NCBI GenBank assembly: GCA_032622095.1
Contig: CP136066.1
Coordinates: 96,183,319 to 96,247,318 of the forward strand
Origin: Siphonodentalium dalli
Taxonomy: Eukaryota; Mollusca; Scaphopoda; Gadilida; Siphonodentaliidae
DNA: 64,000 nucleotides
Direction: 5' to 3'
Positions 21,687 to 33,183 of this stretch are shown here, piece after piece (the stretch's first letter is position 1; every line of letters begins with the position of its first letter). The position numbers and the translations under genes were made by a program. Under the pieces are notes generated by a model. The model searched no databases. It had not been told where the DNA came from and saw only the letters and a list, made by a program, of their open reading frames with translations.

Positions 21687-22547
21687 TAGCTGCCCTATAC
21701 TGATTCAGAACACACGTCATTTGTCAGACGGTGGTTCGAAACCAGGATAGGGCAGGAACTGGACCTCGACTCTGCAAACGTTATAATACTGATATGAATA
21801 TATTTTGGCAATCCACAAATGGACCAAGGGGTATGGTGCTTGATCTGAAAATGTTTAGAAAAGGTTTGGAAATTGGAATCAATGGTTCGAATTTGTGCAG
21901 ACATGTAGGAAGTATGAAATAAAGAAAACATAATGAAGGTATAGAATATGAAACAAATATATACATAATGATGATGGATGATGGTATTCGGCATGATAAT
22001 TTCATCGCGATTTGTTTTCGGCCTACAACGGGTATTTTGTTTGGATTAATTTTGACAACAATATTATAAAAGTAGAATAAATTTGTCCATTTGCTATCAA
22101 GGTCAGGGGTGAAAACAGCTGAAACGGACACGCATAACCACCGCGGACGTAGTATATCCTCACAAATATCGTCATTGAAGAAACTTAGATTGATATTTAG
22201 TGTCGAGATGTGCGAGGTAGCTTTCGGGATAATGTATTTACACATTTATATATACCATCAAAAGGGTAGAGATCTTGTGTCGGTCCGGTCATCCATATAG
22301 TGGTTTCGACTTTATACCATCTTGTCTTTATTTGGTCAGATTTGAAATGATCAATTAGAAAGAAAAAAAATAGTCAGGAGAGATATCTTATTCAGCGTAG
22401 ATTTCCCCCTTTCATATAGATTGACAACGTTCGATAGGAAATTAATGTCATCACGGTCTACCATACTACGTTTAACAGATTGAATTGTTTTGATTCGAAT
22501 TTAATAGCGCGTGAAAAGTCACAGGATCGTGAACTGCGGGCAGTATC

Positions 22548-22597
22548 ACGCTGGTCATCCGTGTAACGAGGACCCGGGTACGTAACAAAGGACGCGA
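22548..22597 (+). repeat. Left terminal inverted repeat of the DNA transposon
   Basis: A 50-bp terminal repeat ending in GGACGCGA. The same repeat stands at 12627-12676 in the truncated first copy. Confidence 0.9.
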
Positions 22598-23543
22598 GTT
22601 CCGTATGAAGAAAATTTCGCGGGCTGGTCAACGAAATCGGTGAGTAAATGCCTTTAAAAATAATCTACCTATGTTTCAGTGTGCGTAGTGTTTTGGTACT
22701 ATATTAGTCTAAATCGGTGGGTGCTAAATTGATGTAAACGTGTCCACAATTATTATATAAAGAGGAAAGTTGTTGGAAAATCCAGAAATAGCACGCAAAT
22801 TGACCAAAAAAATGAGGTTATAACGTGCAAATCTGAACAATTCATGACGTTGAGGAACTGCCGGGACCCCTGTCATTGAAATATAAGCAACAGAACCACC
22901 GCCAAGCAACCAGTTTCTAGCAAATCGAATATTTAACATTATCAACGAGTAACGAGGACCCGTTATCATGTAACGTTGGACGCGCATCAGATATCACATT
23001 GAGTAACGGCGGATGCGAATATTCCGACAAACAATTATTTAGAAACATTAATGTTTTGAATGTATAAGAAATCACATGTTTATGTGTTTTACCATTATTT
23101 GTCGCATTGTTAACCATCTGTTTCACAGCAAATTTTAAACAGACGAAACGTTGTCAGGAGACTTTTGTGCTTCCTCTCGCCATTACTCTGTTTTTCTTTG
23201 CACAACTAAGAGTGTATACATGTTTGCTATCGATAGGCACGTGGTTGGGTGGATTTCGGACACTTGCCATCGGCGAGATAATATAACTCAAGCTGATATG
23301 GGACCATGGTGCAAATTACACGTGTATGGAGATCACTATCACTTGCCAGTAGGCATGTTGTGATACTGAAACAGTAAATTTGTTGTTGAACATTTCATGC
23401 CTTATAAAATGTCCAAACTATATAAGACTTGTTAAGTTATCCATTTATTAGAACCAGTGTGAGTTTTGACATATTAGAAGGAAAATTCCAAGGGGTCGCA
23501 CATTAAATACAGTCTAACGCTTGCATTCTCTTATTCTACAGGA

Positions 23544-24245
23544 ATGGACGAGATAACACCTACCCCATTCCGATGTTACACCTGCAAACTACCATTCACC
23601 ACCTTGGCTGACACGGTTGACCATGCCACCACATCACACCCGAGCACGGAACTAAATTACTTGAAGCTAAATCTGAACAACACAACAGGAAAGCTTGGAT
23701 ATCAAATAATAAGCCACCCAGGAATAATACCATCGGACAACAGTAAAGAAATCGTAGTATCCAGCGACAACAACATCATTCTGCGACATAAAAATGCCAT
23801 AAAGAAAAGAAAAATTACAACGAACAAACAGGAACATCAGTATGAAATGAATAACATCTACAACCATGACACCACCAATGATAGCACACACAGCAACATC
23901 GACAACACCATTCGTCATGCACACTGCAACAGCTGCAACTCGGACAACAACACCAGCCTTGATAAAGAACCAGAGTCACTGGATTTCGACACCTTCCGTG
24001 TGCAGCTTAATAAAGTATTGCCAACATTTTATCGCCGACTGACTGAGTGTGGACACACAGAAATATTTTTAGTTTTTTGCCAACTTATAGCATGTTGTCT
24101 TTTATGTGAGATAATGAATGCTGCCGTAATGATTGCAATTTTTTATACTTCTTGCCACATTCGTTGCACTGGTTCCCAGCACCAGAAGGCGGGATCGCTT
24201 GGGAATCTTGGCTGCCATCGACTTCAACGAATTCACCTTCAATAG
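23544..24245 (+). CDS. C2H2-finger ORF in the DNA transposon, copy 2
   Basis: This 233-residue frame has the same N-terminal C-X2-C-X12-H-X4-H finger and low-complexity Asn/Thr middle as the copy at 13623-14354. It lacks ten codons by an in-frame 30-bp deletion and has one I to V change. The preceding acceptor (TTATTCTACAG) is conserved. The C-terminal end again overlaps the opposite-strand finger exon and is doubtful. Confidence 0.5.
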   Translation: MDEITPTPFRCYTCKLPFTTLADTVDHATTSHPSTELNYLKLNLNNTTGKLGYQIISHPGIIPSDNSKEIVVSSDNNIILRHKNAIKKRKITTNKQEHQYEMNNIYNHDTTNDSTHSNIDNTIRHAHCNSCNSDNNTSLDKEPESLDFDTFRVQLNKVLPTFYRRLTECGHTEIFLVFCQLIACCLLCEIMNAAVMIAIFYTSCHIRCTGSQHQKAGSLGNLGCHRLQRIHLQ

Positions 24246-24263
24246 GCACTAATATTTCTCCGT
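24085..24263 (-). CDS. Terminal C2H2 zinc-finger exon, minus strand, copy 2
   Basis: Identical in protein to the exon at 14194-14372, with the same upstream acceptor and the same stop. Its survival without change in both copies reflects the recent duplication rather than selection. Confidence 0.6.
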
Positions 24264-25064
24264 CTGCAAATGAAAAATAGGAATTTATAAATAACAAGAC
24301 GTGTCTTCTCACTCGTGGCTACAGTTAATATATTGGGGTGCAACTGTTATTTTGGAAACTTTTAGGAGTGTTTGGCTTGGTTCAAGGGGATACAGTTGGA
24401 AAAATCCAGGTCGACATGCATCAACCGCCCCAACGGAGACGATATGGACACTCCCCGGTGTGTTACAGTATATTTCCCATTATGTTGTGCAAAAAAAACA
24501 AATCGAACTATTATTTGGACATATTTGAATATTTTAGCTTGATTGTTTTTCAAACATAACCATATATGCCCATGACATCATGGGAAGGTAAATATTTTTT
24601 TGGAAAAAAAAACGCGTCCGTCGTTACAAATTTTCGCGTCCAGTTACTTTCCCCCAGAAAATTCAACGGGTCCTCCTTACTACCAGAGTTGCTGGAAACG
24701 CGAATAAAAGTTCATTTTACTTGCATCTTAGCAATCCTGAAATTTCTACGGTATTTTATATATGTGAAAGGTACACATATCATCCGGCACAACAACATAT
24801 ATTATGGAGGAGGTTTCGTATTTATGAATTTTCATTAGTTATTTGAACATATTTTCTTCGATAAATCGAAACCTCACAGTTTATGGTCACAAATGATGCT
24901 AAAATATCGAATCCAGCATGACATAACAAGTTGTAATTGGAGAACCAACTATTGTTAATGATAATAATACAACATATTCGTCTGCTGAACCCGACAAGGT
25001 ATTATAATAACGATCTGTGTGTACCTACCTGAACTCATCGCTCGTGGACAGCATGAGGGATTAG

Positions 25065-25114
25065 TCGCGTCCTTTGTTACGTACCCGGGTCCTCGTTACA
25101 CGGATGACCAGCGT
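25065..25114 (-). repeat. Right terminal inverted repeat of the DNA transposon
   Basis: The exact reverse complement of 22548-22597, followed by TAGTAT. It is present once in the window because the first copy lost this end. Confidence 0.9.
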
Positions 25115-25115
25115 T

Positions 25116-25857
25116 AGTATGGTTTAGTTGAGATTAGTGTAGGTCGCGAAGACCCGGCTTGTCGCATCAGCTGAAATTCTCCCCCAATGATTATATGGGG
25201 ACGTTTTCTAGGACAGTGTAAATGTGATCGTGTTGCTAACATTTCTATTCTTGTGCTGGGAGCGATTCATTCATTAACTGTATTTTCGTAAAGAGAAATG
25301 TGAGAAAGTTGTTGCGGCGAAATCACGGATTGGACAGGATTGGATGGCATTTGCAGGTACACAAATGGTATATGATACTATATCATAATGATTTTATCTG
25401 GTAATTCCACACGTGTATTTTTTGTTTTGTTTTGTTTTTAAAGGTGAGATCAATCCGAAATACCCGACAGGGACGTAGAGCAGAGATTCATGGCATGATC
25501 CAGGGCTGAGCCTGGGGTCCCAATTTAAATTTTTTGACAAACCAGGATTACTAGTACCATGTCATTATGAATTGGAATGGCATTTGGGGAGGGGTGGTCA
25601 AACAGTTCTCTTTTATATTACACATAAGGTTTTTATTTTATTGAGTGAAGACTAATGTCTTGTTTATTGTTCTTGTTTTTGTTTATTTAAACTTTAGTTT
25701 GAGGCCAAGCATTTTTAAGTTCCATATTAACTATATATAGTTATAGTTAACAAATATTAATTTATTATTGTTTATTATTGTTATTATTATTATTATTAAT
25801 TTTGATTTTTTATTACCGGAATATATATATATATATTTTTTTTTTTTTTGTGGGAAA
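25116..25857. other. Non-coding DNA with short AT simple repeats
   Basis: A GTTTT repeat lies near 25423-25438, and TTA and TA repeats with a T-run lie at about 25770-25850. Nothing coding was recognised. Confidence 0.45.
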
Positions 25858-26201
25858 TTCAGTGATTTTCCAAAATCATTGCAATTTGTCACAACTGTTT
25901 GACCTCCCCTTCGCAAGACATACATGAGGTTAATATGATAATTAATATAATTTTATCATTTTGGAAGACAAAAACAGGGTTGTTAGCATTTAAATGTCAA
26001 ATTCATAGTTGAAGAAATAAAAAAAATAAAAAATAATAAATAAAAAATCAGGATTCTTCCAAAATTGTTGCAATTAAGAATGACAGTTTGACCTCCCCTT
26101 CCCAATATATACATGAAATTAATATGGTAATTGATATAATTTTAACATTTTGCAAGGCAGAAACAAGACTATTATCATTTGAGTATCAAATTAATAGTGG
26201 T
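25858..26201. repeat. Diverged tandem pair of about 190-bp units
   Basis: TTTGACCTCCCCTTC, then ACATACATGAGGTTAATATG and TAATATAATTTTATCATTTT, occur in the same order in units near 25858-26013 and 26046-26201, separated by an AATAAA-rich linker. They share roughly three quarters of bases by eye. Confidence 0.75.
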
Positions 26202-27680
26202 AGGTTCAGTAGGCTATACATACTACAGTGCCACTGGAGTGTAAAGCCAATTAATAAGGATTTGTGACACATTTAGGCCTTTTTCAGCCTGGTTCATAAT
26301 ACATGTACATATGGTAATAGAGATTACTACTAGTTCATAATTTGAGGCGAATCCTGTGCTCCAGTTTTCAATTTAGGGAGGTTCAACTATGAGAAGTGTA
26401 ATAGCATTTATTTAGTGCTTACTAGTACTGGTACGAGTGCATTGAGCGGTTGGATTATTTGAACCAATGTGAGCTGTGCCCCTTTGAAAATTTATGTGGT
26501 GTAGAATAGTTGACATATCTGAAATGAGATTTCACATTAAAATACCAAGTTTGAACGTGACATACACTCATGAGTTGAAATAATATTATAGTTATCACTA
26601 GCAGGCTTACCTGGCGTTGCCCAATTTGAGAACTATGCATTTTTTTTCAAACCTCTGAATAGGCTGTGACATGGTTATCTACTGGTTAGTCATTGACGTG
26701 GTTAGTGGGTCTTCGTTGGTGGCGGGAAGGGGTGGGATGTGGGTGTCTACATTGGAACTGTTTTCGTTTCCAGTCCTGGTGAGTTTCTGCGAAAAATAAG
26801 GTTCCAGCGATAATCTTGGGTAGATATTGTACTTAATTCCATTTATATGATTATGTATGTGTGATTTTTTGCTTTACTATTGACTTCTGGGTCAGGAAAT
26901 ATCCATCAACTCCAAAACAACCAATGTGTTGGGTCTTGATATATCATACCCGCCAGAAGCACTTTGCTAATAAACAGTGCACTGCCATGTTAGTCCAAAG
27001 CCTTATAATGACTCTGGGCCCAAAGCTGAGTCAATATTTTTGTAGAAGTAGCCATTTTGATAACTCTGTGACATGCGCCATGTCCTTAATCAGACCAAGC
27101 CACTATCGCGGGAGACCCAATAGACCACAGGTTCCAGCGACCTCATGCCAGTCCGTTAGGGTACGTTCATACACTCGAAATTTTGCCAGGCAATATCTGG
27201 AAGGCATTGTGGTATAGCATCCTACAATATGACAAGAACCGAATGCACAGATGTTTATAAAATATCTCTATAGCACAGCTAACTACATGCGAAATAGAAA
27301 CTATGTATTTCACATAGTAGCGATGCTATCGACATTTCCCTGTAAATAGCATGCAATTATCTCGTAAGAATCAACCATCCAGGTATGTTATGGCAATGTG
27401 TTAGTAGCACTCTTACATTCGGAACTATCGTAATTTTACTTGGCATGTCGTTTGCTTTGGTAAGTATGCTTTTTATATGAATGCTGCCTTTCATATGCTG
27501 GCACAATAGGGTTGTCTATGAGAAAATGCCTGCAAAAAATGCCGTGAAAACTTGCCATTGTATGAACGTTCCCTCATTAAATTGGTGCAAGTTTATGTGC
27601 AATCCGACAGCATATCCTCTCCAGTTATTTCGTACGTACAAACGAGATTTTGTTATTAACATATTTTCATCTAAATATAC
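26202..27680. other. Non-coding DNA
   Basis: A 118-codon frame at 26861-27217 has no recognisable domain and no conserved neighbour, so it is left uncalled. No repeat structure was seen. Confidence 0.4.
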
Positions 27681-28190
27681 ATTCGTTCACGACATATGTT
27701 CACAACATTACCCGATAGCATCTCATTCAGTTTCTGTGGAAATATATGATCACGTATATCTCATCCATTTGTCACGTGTTTTCAGTACTGCATTCGCTTA
27801 CGACATGTGTTCGCAACATAACCCGATATCATCTAATTTAGTTATGTAAACGATCACGTATATATAATAGATTTGTCTTGTGTTTATCATGCACAAATAT
27901 GAATTCGTTCACGACATATGTTCACAGCATTACCCGATAGCATCTCATTTAGTTTCTGTGGAAATGATTACGTATATATAATAGATTTGTCATGTGTTTA
28001 TCATGCACAAATATGAATTCGTTCACGACATATGTTAACAACGTTACCCGATAGCATCTCGTTTAGTTGTTGTGGAAATGATCACATATATCTCATCCAT
28101 TTATCACTTGTTTTCATATATGCATTCGTTCACGACATGTGTTCGCAACATAACCCGATAGCATCTAATTTAGTTATGAAAATCGAGTGT
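27681..28190. repeat. Tandem array of about 111-bp units
   Basis: ATTCGTTCACGACATATGTT starts units at 27681, 27792, 27903, 28017 and 28124. Each continues CACAACATTACCCGATAGCATCT and then a GATCACGTATAT segment. Spacing is 107-114 bp. Confidence 0.9.
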
Positions 28191-28217
28191 AGAGGACAGA
28201 GGCTAAACGAGTAGACG

Positions 28218-28365
28218 AATATGTCCAACGTCAAACTAACTTCACACCGCGAATGTCCACGAACGTCCAATGCCAAGCTAACTTCACACCGCGAATGTCC
28301 AACGTCAAACCAACTTCACACTGCGAATGTCCACGAACTTCCAACGTCAAGTCAACTTCACACAC
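28218..28365. repeat. Short minisatellite with alternating 44/32-bp spacing
   Basis: GTCCAACGTCAAACTAACTT and variants recur four times, separated alternately by a longer and a shorter spacer (CACCGCGAATGTCCACGAAC versus CACCGCGAAT). This gives a higher-order period of about 76 bp. Confidence 0.85.
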
Positions 28366-28436
28366 CTGGGAGAAGTAGGGTTCCTTGAATTCATCATAAC
28401 AAGTTTTCTCAGATTTCTTCACCCTGAACAACGGAG

Positions 28437-28723
28437 CAGTGTGTGTCAAACCAAAAGCACATTATCTTATCCATTATGCATCTCAGATTGTACGCTTCGG
28501 TCCTTTGGTTCATTGTTGGAGTCAAAGCACAGCTATTTTAAATATGTTAATGTGTAAAACCCTTGCCACCAGGCATCAATATATGCAATGTCTACACAAT
28601 AATAATGCCAATTATTTTGGATCTCAAAATGAATTTAACCACTCAAAAGGGAGCATGTTCCCTGTCAGATTGCTTCATGAAACAATCCAACACCTACTAT
28701 TAGAATTTAATCAAGGCATATGA
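28437..28723 (+). pseudogene. Remnant of a transposon-associated protein
   Basis: Conceptual peptide pieces KPKAHYLIHYASQIVRFGPL, ESKHSYFKYVNV and CKTLATRHQYMQ lie in order but in two frames. They resemble the C-terminal region of a large uncharacterised family common in fish, amphioxus and marine invertebrate genomes, often near N-terminal zinc fingers. Frame changes near 28512 and 28555 show decay. The family assignment is from memory of the pattern, not a search. Confidence 0.45.
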
Positions 28724-30097
28724 GAAGTATATCAAGCAGCATCCATTAAACATGGAGGTGTTTCTTATTCTGTTGGGGATGCAGTGGTGACTGGATATTC
28801 AACTGACTAAAATTCCGGGAAAATAGAGAATGCATTCATTGTTCATGGTTGTTACCTATTGTTGATAACTGAACTTAACACTTAACATTTGGAGCATCAT
28901 TTAGATTCATATGTGGTAGAGATGACAGACAAAATGTGTCTATTTGAACTGTCTTCTTTGACTGACTATCACAGTCTTCCAATCTATTACCAGGAAGGAA
29001 AGCTGTAAATAACTTTGAAGTATTGTGTCAGTGCAAACAAGGCTACCATGTAGTTAAGTGTACAACTACATGTATGTTTCTTAAATATATTTCAAATCCC
29101 GAATGTTGGTCGGACAGTGTAAATAATATTATAATATTTCATATAATATTCAGCTAAATATAAAGACAGTCACATGTTGAGTTCTAGTACTAATATCATC
29201 TTTGTCGTGTCAGAAAATCAAGTACATTTAGCTGTGTGTCTAAGTACATGTACCAGTGGCAGTACATTTAACTACTAGCTAAGTGGATTTTTTTGGGAAG
29301 TTTTTTTCTGCAAACAAGCATTTTTTTGCACAGATACTTGTTCTTTTGAGAATAAAAATAAAAATAAACAGTGTGCCTCTTTAAAACTCATCCGAACATC
29401 ATGCACTTAACACAAGAGACGGTAGAATGCGGGCGGTACTATTCTACTTGACTTTCATAACCTATATATATCCCAATACCAATTTTCACAGAGGAGCTGG
29501 GTGTTAGGTCAGTAACTCAAAATTGGACGCACTTTACCAATATATTCACATGCCAACACTATCTAACATTTAAAGAAGCATTTTTTTACTCTAGAAAGAA
29601 CAAGACCCTCTGTGTCTGTGTTTTTGTTTTGTGCGAATTTGTCATATGCAAAGTGATATAAAGTGTTATAAACGCATATTGTAAGATTGTCTCTCAGTAC
29701 ATAATCAGGTCCTTTTCCATAGTTTCTGGTATTATCAACTGATAATGAATTTGCTCATCCATGTTTCACACCCTGAACTGGTTAATAAGCCAATCTTTTC
29801 TCTGTTCTCTTCTGCAGCTAACAATATAAGAAGTCATATTTGGACTGATTTGGTCATTTGAGGCCAGGTAAAGAGCCACGATATAATGAATATGACAGAG
29901 GTAGTCGTGACAAGTCTAACTTCATCTGCATCAGTGCCAGAGGTGAAACTCTGTACTAGCCTAGTGTACAACCATTTATGGTACATATTTTTAATAATCC
30001 GTTTAAACATAGCATGACATTCAATTTTGAAAGCAGTTTCTGGTAATTAATTTGAGTGGCAAGTAATGTATTTAATAGTCATTCATTTAATTTCCAC
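28724..30097. other. Non-coding DNA
   Basis: No domain-bearing frame or repeat array was recognised between the decayed fragment and the THAP exon. An AAAATA-type simple stretch lies near 29350. Confidence 0.4.
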
Positions 30098-33000
30098 AGA
30101 TATCACAAGATGGTGAAGTACATGTAACACCAAACTGCAAATGTTTAGCAAAAGGCTGTCAGAATAAAGCGGATAGGAAAACAAAATTCACTATTCCGCT
30201 TTCCGAAAGATGGAGAAAGGTGAGTAGACAATACTTCATTTTATTACAAATATCTTCATTATTATGTTATTATATTAAATAGTGATACTGAATGTAACAT
30301 CATTAGGGAATAGGCCAACCAAAACATATTTTTTTCCAACTTCGACCGACCAGTTCTGCCCAAATTTTCAATTTCACTGGGACTACGGGTGGGGCGAATA
30401 ATCTGGCCAGCACCTCTATAATATTAATGAACTAGAACTCCCCATTTTGGTGAGTTGATATCTCGGGCGGGTTGTTCACAATTATGACACTAACAATTAT
30501 ACTGTATGTTTCTTTTAATAGATATCTTATTTATATATAAAACATTTTGATAAGAAGCCACCATATCAGAATATACATGTAGAATGAAGAATACTTTTGT
30601 GTAATAAAATATAATTTGTTCTAATTCTGTTTAAATGAGCAAGTAAACTATAAAATAGTAAAGGTAGTCCTATTACATTAAGTTCTGCCCAAATTTTCAA
30701 TTTCACTTGAATCGCTCAATGTTTTCAGATTAATTCAATGGGTTCAAAATTCCCGTCTTTTAAAATTAAAGGTAAAACAGTAGATGACCTCTACAAAAAT
30801 GACAGTATATGTGCCATTCATTTGAGGACATGATGTTTATGAATAGCCAGGAGAGAAAGTCACTCATCCCGAATGAAGTGCCAACTCTGTTCAATGTCCC
30901 GAATCCACCAAAACTTGTAACTATGAAACGCAAAGCACCAACAACTCGTGAAGTACCACAAAATACCGATCTGATAACTCCTGTTAAGAATAAATCAAAG
31001 ACAGACTGCCCAACTTCAACAACAATCAATGACCACACATATATCGCAAACACAGTACCGTCACCACCATTGACTACACCAGAGAATACTAAATTGAAGA
31101 ATCTGATCAACCGCCAGAGAGTAACCATATGCCGCTCAAGGAAAAAACTGAAGAAATTGAAGAAAATGACAAATATTGATCTAGGCGATAAGAACAAGGA
31201 GAGATGGGATAGCAATATTGAGAAGATTGTCGATGCTGCAGCACCATACTTGTCTCCAACTCTACAAAATTTCTTCCGAACACAATTAAAAATGTTGACA
31301 CGGGAAAAAAGAGGGAGGCGATGGTCTGATGATGGCAAAGTGGTGGCTCTATCCATATATTACAACAGTCAGAAAACATACAGACTGATGTCCCAAATCT
31401 TCACACTTCTATTTCATCTGTGAAGAAGTGGATTAGAAGACTGACCGCGGATGTCGGATTCCATCCAGTCACATTCAACATTTCGGCTGAGAGACTGAAA
31501 TCACTTCCACCAACACAGAGACTATGTATGGTTTCATTCGACGAAACAACAGCAAGGACAGCATATGTGGTTTGGTAGATTATGGCGAAAGGACGAAAGG
31601 AAAAACATCAGGGATAGCAAACAAGGCATTGGTGTTTATGGTTAAGGGTTTAACTCTAAATTGGAAGCAGCCATGCTGGAGTTTTGAAAGATTTACTTGA
31701 AGAATGTGTCAACCTTATTCAGGCAGCTGTTGGGTTAGTAAAAGCTGTGGTTTGTGACCAGGGGTCAACCAACAGGTCTTTGTATTGAAGATTGGTATAT
31801 CAGAGAATATGTCATACACTGTCTTTGGTGCAAATAAAGTTTAATTTTTATTTGACCCACCTCATCTGATAAAAAGCTCAAGTAATAATCTAAGGAAATA
31901 CAACTTCAAGTCTGATCAAAAGGTCATTAAGTGGTGCCATATCGAGCTAATGTACGAGAAAGATTCTGAACTCCCCATCAGAATGTGTCCTAAAATTTCA
32001 CAAGCACATTAATATTAACAACTTCTCAAAGATGAGAGTGTATTTGGCTACCCAGATAATCAGCCACTCAGTCGCCGCAGCCTTGGTAACTTACATCATT
32101 ACAGCAGTCTTGGTGCCTTACCAGCTGAATTTCTTGTCAAATTCTTGTAAAACTTTTTGACTGTTTCAATTCAGGAAAACTAAAGAATCCCCTTAAGCCA
32201 CATCGTGCTGCAATCACAAAAGATTCAATCCATATTAATTTCCTGAAATAATCCAACGATTGTTAACAGATTTGAAACCAATAGGCATAGCGAAGGATAA
32301 GCTTCACTTCATCAAAGGTTGGGAAATCTCTATTGCTGCTATTTCACAATTGTGGGAAGATCTCTCCAACCAGCACCAGCTCAAGTTTTTATTAACAGAC
32401 CGGACCAACCAAGATTGTCTGGAGAACCTGTTCGGTTTGGTTCGCCAAGCAGGAGTTGTACGAGACAACCCAGATGCGAAACACTTTTCCGCTGCATATA
32501 AGCAAACATTGGTCAACCTTCTTCTTCGTAAGCCAAATTGATATAATAGCCAGGATGACACTGACCACATCATTACATCACTCACTTCGTTATCTGCAAA
32601 TGAGTTTCAGAGTGAAGAAGACCATGCAGCATACGAAAGGAGATTGTAATATTTAAATTCCAGTACTTCAGCTAGTCCATTAGCAACAATGACAATAAAA
32701 GTTCATGATGCCATATAAGGTCTTCCCGAGAAGAATGTTCTTGTTTACATATCGGGTTATGTCGTCATGAAGCTAAAGAAAAAGCATTTAGCGTGTGCCG
32801 ATCTAAACAAGCTGGAAAAATTAGATCTGCATACAGTAATATATTGGAAGGCTTTGTGCCACAGCAAGGGGGATATTGGGGAATTGAAGGTTCTTTCTGA
32901 TGAAATTTTGGCGCATGAAGGAAAGATAAAAATGAGATTGTGTCAACGAATGATCGATGTGGTCCCAGATGACATAATGTGCCTAGAAGCCAGTCAGTAT

Positions 33001-33183
33001 GTTATCAATTTAAAAACTACACTGAGGATCCATGGGAACATCAAGTTTCAGAACTTCGAACTAAATAAGGTTACACCCAATGACAAAACTAAAAGAAAAC
33101 GCAGAAAAATGCTGAAAGTCATGAGTGAACTCATAGCCACATTGTATAATTCCATCGTGCAGTATTATTGGAGGCCCTTTTAA
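30098..33183 (+). pseudogene. Decayed P-element-like (THAP) transposase
   Basis: A first exon (acceptor TTTAATTTCCACAG ending 30099, donor GTGAGT at 30220) encodes the Cys half of a THAP finger (CKCLAKGCQNKADRKTKF). The next exon, from about 30729, supplies C..H with VPTLF after it, but one missing base shifts frame at the H. Residues of 30809-31423 end in a WSDDGKVVALSIYYNSQKTY block typical of THAP9/P transposases. Further pieces lie in changing frames: VCDQGSTNRSLY near 31752, FDPPHLIKS near 31852, and DRTNQDCLENLFGLVRQ in 32260-32541. The C-terminal piece is 32767-33183. At least four frameshifts or stops show it is inactive. Confidence 0.85.

Larger units (their letters stand above)
17637..24599. 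repeat. Duplicated 7-kb block, copy 2
   Basis: This direct copy of 7720-14707 is near-identical throughout. It begins exactly where the foldback right arm ends. Its right side runs on without a break into the rest of the DNA transposon (to 25115), so this copy keeps the original right-hand context. Confidence 0.95.
22547..25115. mobile_element. Intact DNA transposon with perfect 50-bp terminal inverted repeats
   Basis: Positions 22548-22597 and 25065-25114 are exact inverted copies (50 of 50 by eye) beginning ACGCTGGTCATCCGTGTAAC. AGTAT occurs at 22542-22546 and 25116-25120, consistent with a 5-bp target duplication. Inside each end the motif pair GTAAC and GGACGCG recurs: left near 22948-22990, right near 24611-24690 in inverted sense. 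These look like subterminal transposase-binding repeats. The element carries C2H2-finger ORFs on both strands but no recognised DDE transposase, so it is either non-autonomous with captured exons or of a family I do not recognise. Confidence 0.82.

Noticed and set aside
26861..27217. 118-codon plus-strand frame
   Set aside because: Composition is unremarkable, no motif was recognised, and nothing around it suggests a gene.
27681..28365. Possible CRISPR-like spaced repeats
   Set aside because: Units are contiguous tandem repeats without unique spacers, and the genome is animal.
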